This document shows, piece after piece, positions 10,601 through 20,829 of a stretch of 35,910 nt of DNA. The notes below the pieces were generated by a model. That model made no database searches. It worked only from the letters and a program-made list of their open reading frames with translations, and had not been told where the DNA came from. Each line of letters starts with the position of its first letter. The stretch's first letter is position 1. Source of the stretch: Chara braunii (lineage: Eukaryota; Streptophyta; Charophyceae; Charales; Characeae); contig BFEA01000436.1 of assembly GCA_003427395.1 (NCBI GenBank), positions 310,929 through 346,838 of the forward strand. Reading direction: 5' to 3'. A program made the position numbers and the translations under genes.

Positions 10601-12825
10601 CGGTCCTCGTCTCCTGCTCCCCCTGCCAGACTAGGAAAACAGCGGGCCTGTTGTGCTAAGCTGACAACCGTGGATGAGGAAGTTTAGGTTCCGATGGACT
10701 TTGGTTGAGACAAGAGGGATGACAAGATTGGTGGGCGGGGTTTAGAGGGGTTGAGGACGACTGTTTTCTTATTTTCTGCTAGTCGCCAGCATTGACTGTC
10801 AGACCCTAATGTTGCAGGAATGTGTTTTTGCGAAGCGACGGTCTCCGCAGGACATGGGGTGACCCGTGGTGATTCGGGCTCACAGGGGTCGGAGTGAAAA
10901 ATTTTCGTTCTTCCTCAGAAACGTGGTTGGCAATGGCAGCCACACCGTGATGTTCCAGAATTGGGGTCTTGCGAAGCGATGGATTTGGTGGAAGACGTTA
11001 CTTTAAGTCCGCCAGGATTCAAACTTATGAAATAAGGGTTCTCAGCAATTAAGGCTAACGGCTTGTGCGAAAAGCGAACAGTCTTGTCACGAGCAGACGG
11101 TTGAGAGATGACAGAGCACGATGGTGTAGGTGGAGGCGTTGCTGGGAGGTTGCAACCCGCAATCTGTCCGAACCCATACTCGAAGGAAACCTGTGTCCTG
11201 CCACAACTGATTTTAGAGCCGTTTGTCTTCTGCGCGCCTTTTGAGTCGTTTGCCCATACCGCAAGTTCACCGGGAAGTTCATGTTCACGACCTCGACCAC
11301 CAAAATTGAAAATTGAGGTCTCCACCGACGAAAGGCGTCACGATTCCTAAATTCCATAGCCATAAGTTACGGGGTGTTAGCACGTATTAGAGCCCTCTGG
11401 GTCTCTGGTGCACTGCGTGTGACGCCCGTGAGGTTGCAATCGTGCAAGTCCGCCGACATATGAACGTTGTTTGTTCATAAGAAGGCACACATGCGAGATC
11501 GGATCCCGGGGGATTACGACTATCACCTCTTGGACATTTCTTCATGAGAAGGCACACGTGCCGCATATGTGATCACACGCTTGACCGTGCCTTTTTTGCA
11601 CATTTACGTAACCGCGCGATCACGACAACACTGTGGTACACATCAGCAGGTTGCGGTCACGTGGATGAGGAACTATGTTCGTTATCGAATAATGTCGTCG
11701 ATGCGAAATGAGGTTCTCGTCTGATAATGAAGAGTTCGTTGTGGCCCACGTGGTTAACCAGAACCTCGCTTCTCATCGACGACGGTGCGCGTGTGTACAC
11801 CCACGCCATCGCTTCCCGCCTCGTGCTCTTCTACAACAGACGAGAACCTCGTTCCTCGTCGACGTCATTTTTCGACAACGAACAGCTCCGTCCCCTACTC
11901 GCAAACAATTTTTGCCGACAAACACTCCGCGTGTTGTCATGATCACGTGCTCATGAAGATGCGTGATCATGAAAATACGCATCGATGGGTGATACGCGCC
12001 CACCACTGGTCTTTGTCGCCAGCCATACGGGCGACCACTCTTTTCTACCATGAACGCGGCTGAGGACAGCGCGATCATGCTACCGTGATGCACTGTCGAT
12101 CACAAGATCAACCGAGTAATGTGTGCCTCGCGTATGTGACCTAAGTCATCGCTATCCACCGTGCAATGTTCTTCAACGAGCAAAGTTGAGTACGACGAGA
12201 GGGTAGCACTGCCTGCAGACGACCTATCCCATGGCGGCACGAACGTGCGAGCATGAACGTACAAAAGACTTTTGTGCGTTCATGCTCGCGCGATCGTACC
12301 ACCATGCGTTCATGCTCGTGCGATCATGCGGCAATACTCGTGACAAAGATCGGAGACTGGTTTCATATGACGCGATGATGATCAAGACATGTCAAAGAAT
12401 GTGTGTCGCGAGGAGGCCACACACGCATCGCTTCCCATCAGCTACCGTTCCCTGCACGATCAGCTTTCCAGACCACAGTCAAGAAGCAAGAGTGAGTGTG
12501 ATGACCATTACTAAACAAGACGGAGGCAGGACAGGATGGAGAGGGAGATACGAAATGCAGATTGGCGACGACCCACAACATTGCGAGAGGGGTCATGACA
12601 CCATTGAAGTCTTGCGCGAACTTCGCGAGACGTGGGACGGTCTTTAGACGCCATGGTGTCTACGAGCGCAACTGAGACGTACTGACGTACCTACGAGGTT
12701 GATCGCCGAGGACGACGACGGTGTGATGAAGCTTGGGACGAACGGTGACGATGGCGCAACGTAGTGGAGCAGTCGTCAAGCACGATAGAATTAGGGAATG
12801 AGAGGGTAAACTAGCGGGGCCAGTT
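10601..12825. other. No supported gene; scattered palindromes
   Basis: No open frame here shows a recognisable domain or reads convincingly over more than about 140 codons. Notable pieces are the inverted pair catgatcacg/cgtgatcatg (11938-11947 and 11962-11971) and a near-perfect palindrome at 12248-12288. The dispersed motif appears at about 11004 (taagtccgccaggattcaaa) and 11445 (caagtccgccgacatatgaa). Confidence 0.4.
12248..12288. repeat. Near-perfect palindrome without loop
   Basis: cgagcatgaacgtacaaaag is followed at once by its reverse complement with a single mismatch, about 20 bp per arm. The outer half (gcgttcatgctcgcgcgatc) is repeated in direct orientation about 30 bases further on as gcgttcatgctcgtgcgatc. 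Confidence 0.7.
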
Positions 12826-14099
12826 GTGCGAAAATGTTTTCTCGGTAGCCCTCGGGCCGCTCTACAGTGTGACGTTCATCCTGCAGGCCTTGTGCACTCG
12901 CAAAAAATGACCTTGCGATGCTTAAATCGGACGGCTCGGCCAGGGCTCACCGTCTGTTCCGTAAAGCGTCTGGTGCAATGGTCCTCCTCTCAATCTGTGA
13001 AAATCCCCCGCTCCCAGACCCTAATCGCCCGGGAGCGTCCGGAACGGCCCGCAGGCGACAGTCATGAATGGCCCTCATACACGTCACGCCTTATGCAGGT
13101 CCTGTGCGCAAACGGACCGTGGTCGTCAAATGCGCAAATCGAACGGTTCCTCGACTACCGAGCTTTTTCTTTTTTTTCCGAAAGGGTAATTGTCCCCGCC
13201 CCCCCTCCCCCGCCCCCCCTGGGCCCGCTCTATCGATTACTGAAAGGGCCTTCCGTTTCGCGCGGAAAGCCCTTTGGGCCTTTGCGCACCCAAGGCGTGC
13301 GAGCCTATACGACAGATCTCCCCCCCTCACTGTTAATTTCGCATTATCGCATTTCGGTGCGGAGATGTTGTCAGACCGACCACTTGCACTCTTTCTCCTC
13401 GTCAACACCAAATCCCGAGAACTGCAGTGATTGACGCCATCGCAATCTTCAGCGCTGCGCCACATCATGCAACCAATTTGAAATGAATGCATTGAACGTC
13501 AGCAACCGCAGGCAATCTTCGGCGACACGCACCTTATTCGTTGTTTCAACAGACAATGGGTGTAAGCGCATTGCACATTCCCGCACGTACTTGCGTTTTG
13601 TACCACCTTCCTCGTCGCGTTTTCCGTTCTCATAACTTTTCTCGCCAGTCAGCGACCTGCTGATAGGCTTGCTTCGCATGCACGCTGCTCGTTTAACGCA
13701 TTTGCTCCGTCGCCACTCCCCGCAAGCTGCGCCACTTCAACAATGTTTTTTGTGGCTATAGTTAAGGTGCGCACAACCCATTCTTCAAAGGACATCTTCA
13801 TCACGGCGAGTGCCGATAAAAAAGCGGGACTAATGGAACGTGACACTCCTGTTGGCGACGCGTTTTGCTTGTGCATGCAAATACCCGCGGTTGTGTGAGA
13901 GTGGCATTGTGTGTGTATGCATTTCAATGAGCCCTTATGTGTGTGTGTGCATTCAGACGGGTGGACGTGTGCGGCGACTTGCGTGTTTGGTATGTGTTTT
14001 TTTGTAGGTTTTATTTTATGTTTTCACGTGCGCACTCGTGTGCGCTTACGTAAATGTGTGAATGCGTGTAAGTGCAGAACTTAGTGTACCACAACTGGT
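12826..14099. other. No supported gene
   Basis: A 202-codon open frame (12826-13434, plus) crosses a C-run at 13196-13220 and T-runs, has no recognisable domain and is not backed by repeat-independent features, so it is not called as a gene. A GC hairpin (aaagggccttcc ... ggaaagcccttt) lies at about 13242-13275. Confidence 0.4.
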
Positions 14100-15115
14100 C
14101 ATTTTCTTCAATGGGCTCTAGCAATACATCGTTCCTACAAGCGCACGATTGTTTGATCAAGGAATCAATGATCCAATCAATCAATTGAGCAATCAACAGA
14201 CCGTTCATTATCTGTCGACTAGTCAATTGGTTGATTGGATGAGCCACCCTTCCATTGAAAGAACAAAGATCCGTCCACCGAACAGAACGAAGAAGTCGAT
14301 CGACTGGTCGAATCTATGTTTTGAGAGATCGGTTGTGAGTTAGTTGTCGTTGTTTCACACATGTGTTTGTGCTGGTGTTGTCGGTACGATCAATAGACCG
14401 CACGTTGAAATGACAAATCGAGTAGTCAGCAAACTGCGTAGATCAAACAAAATAGTGTTTGTGTGTGTGTATGTGTGTGCGCGTGCGCTGGCAAGTGAGG
14501 GTGTGCATATCAGTATCATATGAGAGAACGTCTGATCAGTCGATATGTTCCATGTTGGTGAACAGTTGATTATGGCAAGCAAGCGATCGATCAAACATCA
14601 CACCCTCCGAGTAATCAATCAGTCGATTTATGAACAAATTGTTCCCGATATTTTAATTGCTCGACGATTTGATTCCCGTTCATTTTCGTAGAACATACAC
14701 ACACATGTTTGTTCAAGCGCATGTGCATGTACATATTTCATAGAACACGCCGCTGGATCAACAAATCATCATTTGTGGTCGGTTTGATCAACAGAACGTT
14801 CGACCAATAAACTAGTCGACCAATCGATCGACTTAACCGGGCGTTCAAACAAGTGAACAACCAATATCCAATGCAGACCATACCATCGTGTATCTGTGTG
14901 TGTCTGATTGTGCGCGCGTTTTTGCATAAACACACACCGTTATTGTCGCACCCCACAATCCTCCACTAAAAAAACAAATGATCGATCAAGGCATGATCCC
15001 TGGTCCATCAATCAGTCGACTGAGCAACAAATCGTGATCGATCTCGTGACTGATGGACTGCTTGGTTGCCGGCCAATGACCGATGCGTTGATTGAATGAC
15101 ATATTGAGAGATCGT
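14100..15115. repeat. GATCAA/TTGATT-rich, palindrome-laden DNA
   Basis: Short words such as gatcaatc, caatcaat, gtcgac, tcgatcga and their complements recur densely. A clear inverted repeat pairs atccaatcaatcaattga (14171-14188) with tcaattggttgattggat (14223-14240), 17 of 18 positions matching. A GT-rich tract lies at 14457-14485. No coding frame is supported. Confidence 0.5.
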
Positions 15116-15324
15116 GTATGTTCTTGTGTTCGAGCGCTCATGCGAAACGAAAAACGATCAGACTGCATCGAATCTTGTCCAACATCGGCCATCGGACTTT
15201 ATCGAACCTCGTTCTTCATCGAACCACAACGACCATCGGAATCCATAGAACTGGTATTGCAGTTCCCCGACTGCTGAAGCGGACTCGCAATGGATGCATT
15301 TCGAACACCCCGTCCAAGTGTTGT

Positions 15325-16310
15325 TGTAGTTCGCCGGGATCCCAACTTGAAATATCACAATAATAGTATGGGGTCCAATCGCAAGCACAGTAGCCCCTAG
15401 TCACTGCAGAGAACGCGTGAATGCACGAAGTCCGCCGACATTCGAACTTCACACATTGGCTACCATGGGCAACGAAAGAAGTTCGGGTGATGGCGGACTT
15501 GGCGACAGTCCTGGTCGAACAGCAGCAGCTACCCTCTCTTTCCAGTATTCAAGTGCGGATCTCAATAAACTTTGTGTTTTTACACATCCTCTGCTGCTGT
15601 TGTGGTTCGCCGACATTCGAACTTCACATATTGGCTACCATGGGTAACAGAAGTTCGGATGCCGACAGACTCGGTGGTATTCCTGGTCGAATAACAACAA
15701 CTACCCTTTCGCGCCAGTATTTGAGGTTCGGATGCAAACGAACTTCGTGTTTTCACACATCCTCTGCAGTTGTTGTGGTTCACCAGCATCCGAACTTCAC
15801 ATATTGGTCACCATGGGCAATGGATGAAATTCGGATGCCGGTCGACTTGGCAGTATTGCTAGTCAAACACCAGCAGCTACCCTTTCTCGCCAGCATTTTA
15901 AGTTCGGATGCCATCGAACTTCGTGTTTTCACACATCCTCTACTGCTGTTGTGGTTCGCTAACATCCGAACTTCCCATATTGCCTACCATAGGCAATCGA
16001 AGAGGTTCGGATGCTGACGGACTTGGTGGTATTCCTGGTCGAATACTAGCAGCTACCCTTTCTCGCCAGCATTTTAAGTTCGGATGCCTGCGAACTTCGT
16101 GTTTTCACACATTCTCTGTTGCTGTTGTGGTTTCCTGACATCAGAACTTCACATATTGCATACCATGGGCGACGAAAGAAATTCGGATGTGGCGGACTTT
16201 GCGGTATTCTTGGTCGAACACTAGCAACCACCCTTTCTCGCCAGCATTTTAAGTTCGATGTCAGCGAACTTCGTGCTTGCACCTATCCTCTGCTGGTGTT
16301 CTGGTTTGCC
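15325..16310 (+). repeat. Tandem satellite, ~175-bp units with internal hairpin
   Basis: The junction word ttgtggttcgcc (and variants) occurs at 15600, 15773, 15949, 16125 and 16299, giving periods of 173-176 bp; one earlier unit begins near 15425. Each unit contains cat(c)cgaacttcacatattg, then taccatgggcaa, then agttcggatg, so the two ends of this piece are complementary and could form a stem of about 11 bp. Each unit also has a 'ctttctcgccagcattttaa' part and an 'acttcgtgttttcacacatc' part. Open frames here are by-products of the repeat. Confidence 0.85.
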
Positions 16311-17490
16311 GGGTTCCCAACTTGAAATATCGCAACAGTAGTGTAGGGTCCAATGGCAAGCATCGAAGCCCCTAGTCACTACAGACCACGATTGAATGCA
16401 CGAAGTCCGCCGGCATCCGAACTTTACATATTTGCTACCATGGCTTGTGGAAGAACTTCGGATGTTGGCGGACTTGGCAGCATTCCTAGTTGAACAACAG
16501 AAGCTACCAATTCTCGCCAGTGTCATGCCAAAGGACGAAGTCCGCCCGAATCCTTACTTGGAATAGCGTCGCATACAGCTCACCCCTGCGTGTGAATCAT
16601 TAAATAACGAGCACCGATATAAGGTGACGTGCAGTCCTCCTACGTTCACACTTTGCACGAAGCGTAGAAGCTTCAAAACCAGTTGTAGTCCGCCGACAAA
16701 CGAACTTCGTATATTTGGCAAGGGCCACTGGCCCGTCCGGCCAACAACCCCCTTGACCCGGTTCGGCTGTCCATGCCGCGAACTCGGCCAGTGTACTCTT
16801 ACGCCGACGGACTTCAACTTCAGTTTCGGTGTTGGGGCAGCGCGATTTTCGAACACCGTCACTCTGCGATTCCCGTGCTACATGCCCCAATCTAAGTACG
16901 CCGGCATCCGAACTTCACATATTTGTTACCATGGCTAATGGAAGAAGTTCAAATGTCGGCGACTCGGCGGACTTGGCGACATTCCTGGTTGAACAGCAGC
17001 AGCTACTATTTCTTGCCAATGTCCTATCGAAGGACGAAGTCCGCCCGAATCCTGACATCAAATAACGTCGCCTATAGCGCACCCTTACGTGTGAATCATT
17101 AAACAACGAGCACCAGCGTCAAGTGACGTACAATCCTCCTATGTTCGCACTTTGCACAAAGCCCAGAAGCTTCGAAACGAATTGTAGTCCTTCGGCATCC
17201 GAACTTCGCATATTGAGCAGAGCCAGTAGCCCGTCCGGCCAACAACCCCCTTGTCCCGGCTGGGCGTGTCCAGCACCCGTGTTCACCGACATCTGATATC
17301 CACACACTTCTTGCAAAGTCTGTGAAATCCGGATGCCCCAAGTTAGTGTACTCTGACGACGGCGAACTTCATGTTCAGTTTTAGTGTTGGGGCAGCACGA
17401 GCTTCGAAGAGGGCCACCCTGCAATTCCCGTGCGACATGCCCATAATCTAAGACTTAGTCCGTCGGCATCCGAACTTCACAAAATCTCGT
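16305..17490 (+). repeat. Higher-order repeat, ~499-bp units
   Basis: aaggacgaagtccgcccgaa occurs at 16531 and 17030 (offset 499). The following 400 bases align: 'gtgtgaatcattaaa', 'aacgagcacc', 'cccgtccggccaacaacccc', 'agtgttggggcagc' and 'attcccgtgc'. The second unit has about 60 extra bases near 17280-17340. The leading segment 16308-16460 also matches 15333-15480 (offset about 975), so the array has more than one level of duplication. Confidence 0.8.
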
Positions 17491-17820
17491 TGCATCACTG
17501 GCTCCGACGCCCGGGTGCAGAAAAGCTTAAGTCCCGATGTAATTGTAGCCCGACCACCTACAAGAAGTGCCAAACTGTCGTTGGTTGTCTTTTCGAATTG
17601 CCAAAAGCACTCTTAGGGGTCCTTGATGCGGGATTTGGATCCGTTTGGCGCAGAGTGTCGTTCTGCCTGAACAGATCTAGGGTGCAGTGGCCACAAGGTG
17701 CCCGTCGCCTACGAATCCCCCTCGGCGGTGGCGATCCGCAGACAAGTCCGCGGCCACGGTCGTCCGACTTTGCGGCCGCATGGCGGCCAGTGGGGAGGGG
17801 GGTTTGGGATACAGGAAGCA
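17491..17820. other. No supported gene
   Basis: This is GC-rich DNA between the satellite and the microsatellite zone. The short frames on both strands here overlap each other and have no recognisable domain. Confidence 0.35.
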
Positions 17821-18050
17821 CCATGGGGCGCCGCAATTTTTTTTTGGGGGGGGGTTAGGTGAGGGAAGGTATTTCAAAAAAAAAAAAAAAAAAAAAAACA
17901 GCGCTTTTTTTTTCCGTTGATTGATTGATTGATTGATTGATTGGCCCCACAGGCGTACACACACATACCCACACACAGGTAGGATTGTATATTTCCATGT
18001 TCTAGCGGAAGATTCATTCGATTTTGCTTTTTTTATTTTTTCGTTGATTG

Positions 18051-18083
<33 letters not shown>

Positions 18084-18256
18084 CAGGGTTGCCCCCCCAC
18101 CCCCAACAGACCCACACACACACACACACCCGAAGTATTGTATATTTTCATGTTCTAGCGGAAGATTCATTCGATTTTGCTTTTTTTTTTTTTCGTTGAT
18201 TGATTGATTGAGCGGTGGGGGAGGGGTCGCCCCACCCCCCCACCACCCACCACGTG

Positions 18257-18287
<31 letters not shown>

Positions 18288-18394
18288 ATCACAATCCCGT
18301 GCGCGGGCGAAGGGGCAGTGCAGCTCACCCACCCACCCACACACACACGCACACACACACACACACTTAGCTGTTTTTTCTCTCTCTCTCTCCA

Positions 18395-18430
<36 letters not shown>
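17821..18430. repeat. Microsatellite zone with a triplicated ~145-bp unit
   Basis: G-, A- and T-runs, (GATT)n tracts at about 17920, 18045 and 18195, and CA-rich tracts are interleaved. The segment 'tgttctagcggaagattcat' is found at about 17997 and 18150, each time followed by a T-run, 'cgttgattgatt' and more GATT repeats, showing tandem duplication of a composite unit. (CA)n runs border the sequencing gap. Confidence 0.8.
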
Positions 18431-18564
18431 NNNNNNNNNNNNNNNNNNNNNNNNNNNNNNNNNNNNNNNNNNNNNNNNNNNNNNNNNNNNNNNNNNNNNN
18501 NNNNNNNNNNNNNNNNNNNNNNNNNNNNNNNNNNNNNNNNNNNNNNNNNNNNNNNNNNNNNNNN
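18431..18564. other. Assembly gap (134 N)
   Basis: The bases are unknown. The gap is bordered by a (CA)n run on the left and an A-run on the right, so its length and the join are uncertain. Confidence 0.98.
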
Positions 18565-18740
18565 AAAAAAAAAAAAAAAAAACATAAAAACGATGAATAT
18601 AAAGAACTGCAAACCAAAAATCCCCCCCCCCCAAAAAAAAATAAAAATAAAATAATTTCTTTAAATTGTTTTTCAGTCTCTCTTCTCCACCTTTTCTGTT
18701 TCTTATTTTTTATAATTCTAGAAAGTTATCTGTTTCCAAA
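18565..18740. other. AT-rich flank, no gene
   Basis: A-, C- and T-runs with no coding potential; nothing else seen. Confidence 0.5.
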
Positions 18741-18900
18741 AAAAAAAGTATGGTGTTGTAGGGATTAAAAATCCCTACAACCCCCTTTTTTTTTTCCCAT
18801 TATTCAATTCAGGAAAAATATGGTAAATTCGCGTTCGCGGCGCGGACGCGGCCGTATATACGACCGCCATCGGAGCTTGACCCCGCGGACGCGTCCGCTA
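18741..18900 (-). repeat. Palindrome-plus-hairpin element, copy A
   Basis: Read on the minus strand, the element has gcggacgcgtccgc (18898-18885), a CG-rich segment, ttttcctgaattgaataat (about 18826-18800) and the hairpin gttgtaggga...tccctacaac (18781-18755). The same order and wording occur at 30305-30490 on the plus strand. This collinearity over about 150 bp shows a dispersed element and not chance palindromes. Confidence 0.7.
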
Positions 18901-19240
18901 GTTTCATAGCCCGTCGTGAGAGTTTAGCGCTTCGTGAAACTCATGGAGATCCCGGTTGGTAGGCCTTCTTGTTGGATCTGGATCTGTTTTGAGCAGAGTT
19001 TCGCAAAAATATGGTAAACTCGCGTCCGCGGCGCGGACGAGGTTGACCGCGGACGTGACCGTATTTACGGCTGCCATCTGAGCTCGATCCCGCGGATACG
19101 TCCGCGGGTGCCGCGGACACGTCCGCGGGTGTTTCATAGCCCGTCGCGAGAGTTTAGCGCTTCGTGAAACTCATGGAGCTCCCGGTTGGTGGACCTTCTT
19201 GTTGGATCTAGATCTGTTTTGAGCAGAGTTTCGCACTCCA
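18815..19240 (+). repeat. Tandem ~200-bp CG-rich repeat, two copies
   Basis: Copy 1 starts with aaaaatatggtaaattcgcg at about 18813 and copy 2 with aaaaatatggtaaactcgcg at about 19004. Both continue into a palindrome of the type CCGCGGAC-NN-GTCCGCGG, then gagagtttagcgcttcgtga, then ccttcttgttggatct and gagcagagtttcgc. Copy 2 has two palindromes in a row (19089-19108 and 19111-19128) and is therefore longer. Confidence 0.8.
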
Positions 19241-19470
19241 CAAACAAAATTCCCCCCCAGTTCCCGCAGGTTTTCAGTTGTTCGGGCAGTCTTTTGTGAT
19301 TCTCAAACAGAACTGGGGCGAATTTGGTGGGCCTTCTTGTTGGACCTGAATCTGTTTTGAGAAGAGTTTCGCACTCCACAACAGAATTCCCCTCCAGTTC
19401 CCGCAGGTCATCAGTTGTTCGAAAAGTCTTTCGTGATGCTCAAACACAACTAGGGCAAGTTTGATTGGAC
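19222..19470 (+). repeat. Tandem ~137-bp repeat, two copies
   Basis: The block 'agagtttcgcactccacaa', 'cagttcccgcaggt', 'tcagttgttcg' is present at about 19224 and again at about 19361. Both copies are followed by 'ctcaaacaSaactRgggc'. The second copy is preceded by another 'ggccttcttgttgga'-type segment, linking it to the repeat at 18815-19240. Confidence 0.75.
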
Positions 19471-19599
19471 CACTGGAAGTTCGTCGGCATCCTAACTACG
19501 AATGTCGCACGGTGCTTTAAATCTCTAGAGATTTAAGGCTCTGGCGAGTCAGCCAGAAACGAAGTTTGCCAATGCCACATGGTTTCGATCGAAGTTCGC

Positions 19600-19970
19600 C
19601 GACATCCAAACTTCCTGTGTAGCATCGTGTTCGGGTTTTTCGACCGAACTTGAACGTTCGGGACCTAACGCGAAAGAACGCCGAGACTCTCCGAACGTGA
19701 ACATAAAAATATTAAAAAAAAAAAAAAAGTTCTCCAAAAAATCTGAAAACCATATACGTTATGTAAAATAATAAAACAAACAACTTTTGCTCTGGAGGTA
19801 TGGTCAAATTTGTAACCAAACTCGAGTTAAAAATCAAAAACCAAAAAATAAAAGTTTTTTTTTTTTTAATATGTTCGGCCGAACACGTTCGGGTGGTGTT
19901 CGGCCGAACACCCGAACATGTTCGGACGTTCGGAAAAGCTCCGAACATGTTCGGTGTGCTACACAACGAA
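19600..19970 (-). mobile_element. MITE-like element, copy 2 (inverted)
   Basis: The core 19735-19850, read on the minus strand, matches 2630-2745: 'gatttttaactcgagtttgg', 'gcaaaagttgtttg', 'attattttacataacgtata'. It is flanked on the left by gttcgggtttttcgaccgaa ... ccgaacgtgaacataaaaat and on the right by atgttcggccgaacacgttc ... cccgaacatgttcggacg. Its inverted ends are longer and more GTTCGG-rich than in copy 1. No ORF of its own. Confidence 0.6.
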
Positions 19971-20829
19971 CTTCATACAAAGCGGCAAGGGCCGTGTGGT
20001 TCGCTATCATTGTCGACACGAATTCGTCATTTGGAGAAAACGAGAGAGAACTCCAAATCCATTTACGAAAACGCAAGAACTGAGGGTTTCGTGCTGTGTT
20101 CTGCAAAGATAATTTTTATGTTCGTAACTCTGATGAACGCACTGCCCTTCCCACAGTATTTGAAGTTCGGATCCCGGTGAGCTTAGGTTATGTCCTCACG
20201 ATGCCATCAACGTCTGTGATAATGATAGCCGCGTCGAGGTCCGCACAAGGAATAGTCGCATGATGTGTGTTCCCTTCACAAAGATTGTTTGCGGTGTTCG
20301 ACGGGGGGAGTTGGAGGGCTTCGTGTACGAAGTTCGTCATAATCCGAACTTCTTGCTTTTGAAACGACGTAATGAGGCCGACGTCTGCAGTAAAGGGTTT
20401 CCCGTCTGCGTTTGTGATGCTCATTGCAGCCTGCGCTGTGGTTTGACTGTAACTGGACTATTGTTGCTCTGGTTTGCCCAAACCTGACCACGTGGTGGGT
20501 TGCTTCATTTGCGTTGTCGTCCGCAAACACGATGTCTTCATCGAGGGGCGAGGGGAAGCCTGCTGGGACCTCCGGGAGAGAATAAGAAAAAGATTCCAGA
20601 AGACGGTCGTCTACGACCTCGAAAGCGTGGTTGGATCACATAAGGTCGAAATGGTTCGTCGACTAGTGTTGTGGAGATGCTTCGAACCCCGTTAAACAAT
20701 CGTGTGGTTCTGTCATCTTCGTCAACGCCAAAAAGCGACGTAGGGTGCTTGGGGCCGTCTTGCGGTAGTAGGACGGGAAACGGAGTCGAAGACGGTTCTA
20801 TATGAAAAGTGTTTACAGTGCGAAGGGCA
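19971..20829. other. Upstream flank of the long decayed gene
   Basis: This stretch holds one copy of the dispersed motif (20329-20352). Short open frames occur on both strands, for example 20906-20538 on the minus strand with 122 codons; that one overlaps the start of the long plus-strand gene and has no domain, so it is treated as a shadow. A promoter could not be identified. Confidence 0.4.

Noticed and set aside
11055-11363. Overlapping 80-136-codon frames on both strands
   Set aside because: No family, no conserved motif, mutually overlapping; the dispersed 24-bp motif lies beside them, pointing to repeat-derived DNA.
12826-13434. 202-codon plus-strand open frame
   Set aside because: No domain, crosses C- and T-runs, heavily overlapped by other frames of similar length; composition explains it.
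15421-16017. 198-codon open frame
   Set aside because: It translates the 175-bp satellite; the peptide repeats with the DNA period.
15425-16300. CRISPR-like array
   Set aside because: The repeats are 175 bp, contiguous and diverged, with no unique spacers and no cas genes; it is a eukaryotic satellite.
18204-18768. Open frames running through the N gap
   Set aside because: They exist only because N codons are not stops; the rest is CA repeat.
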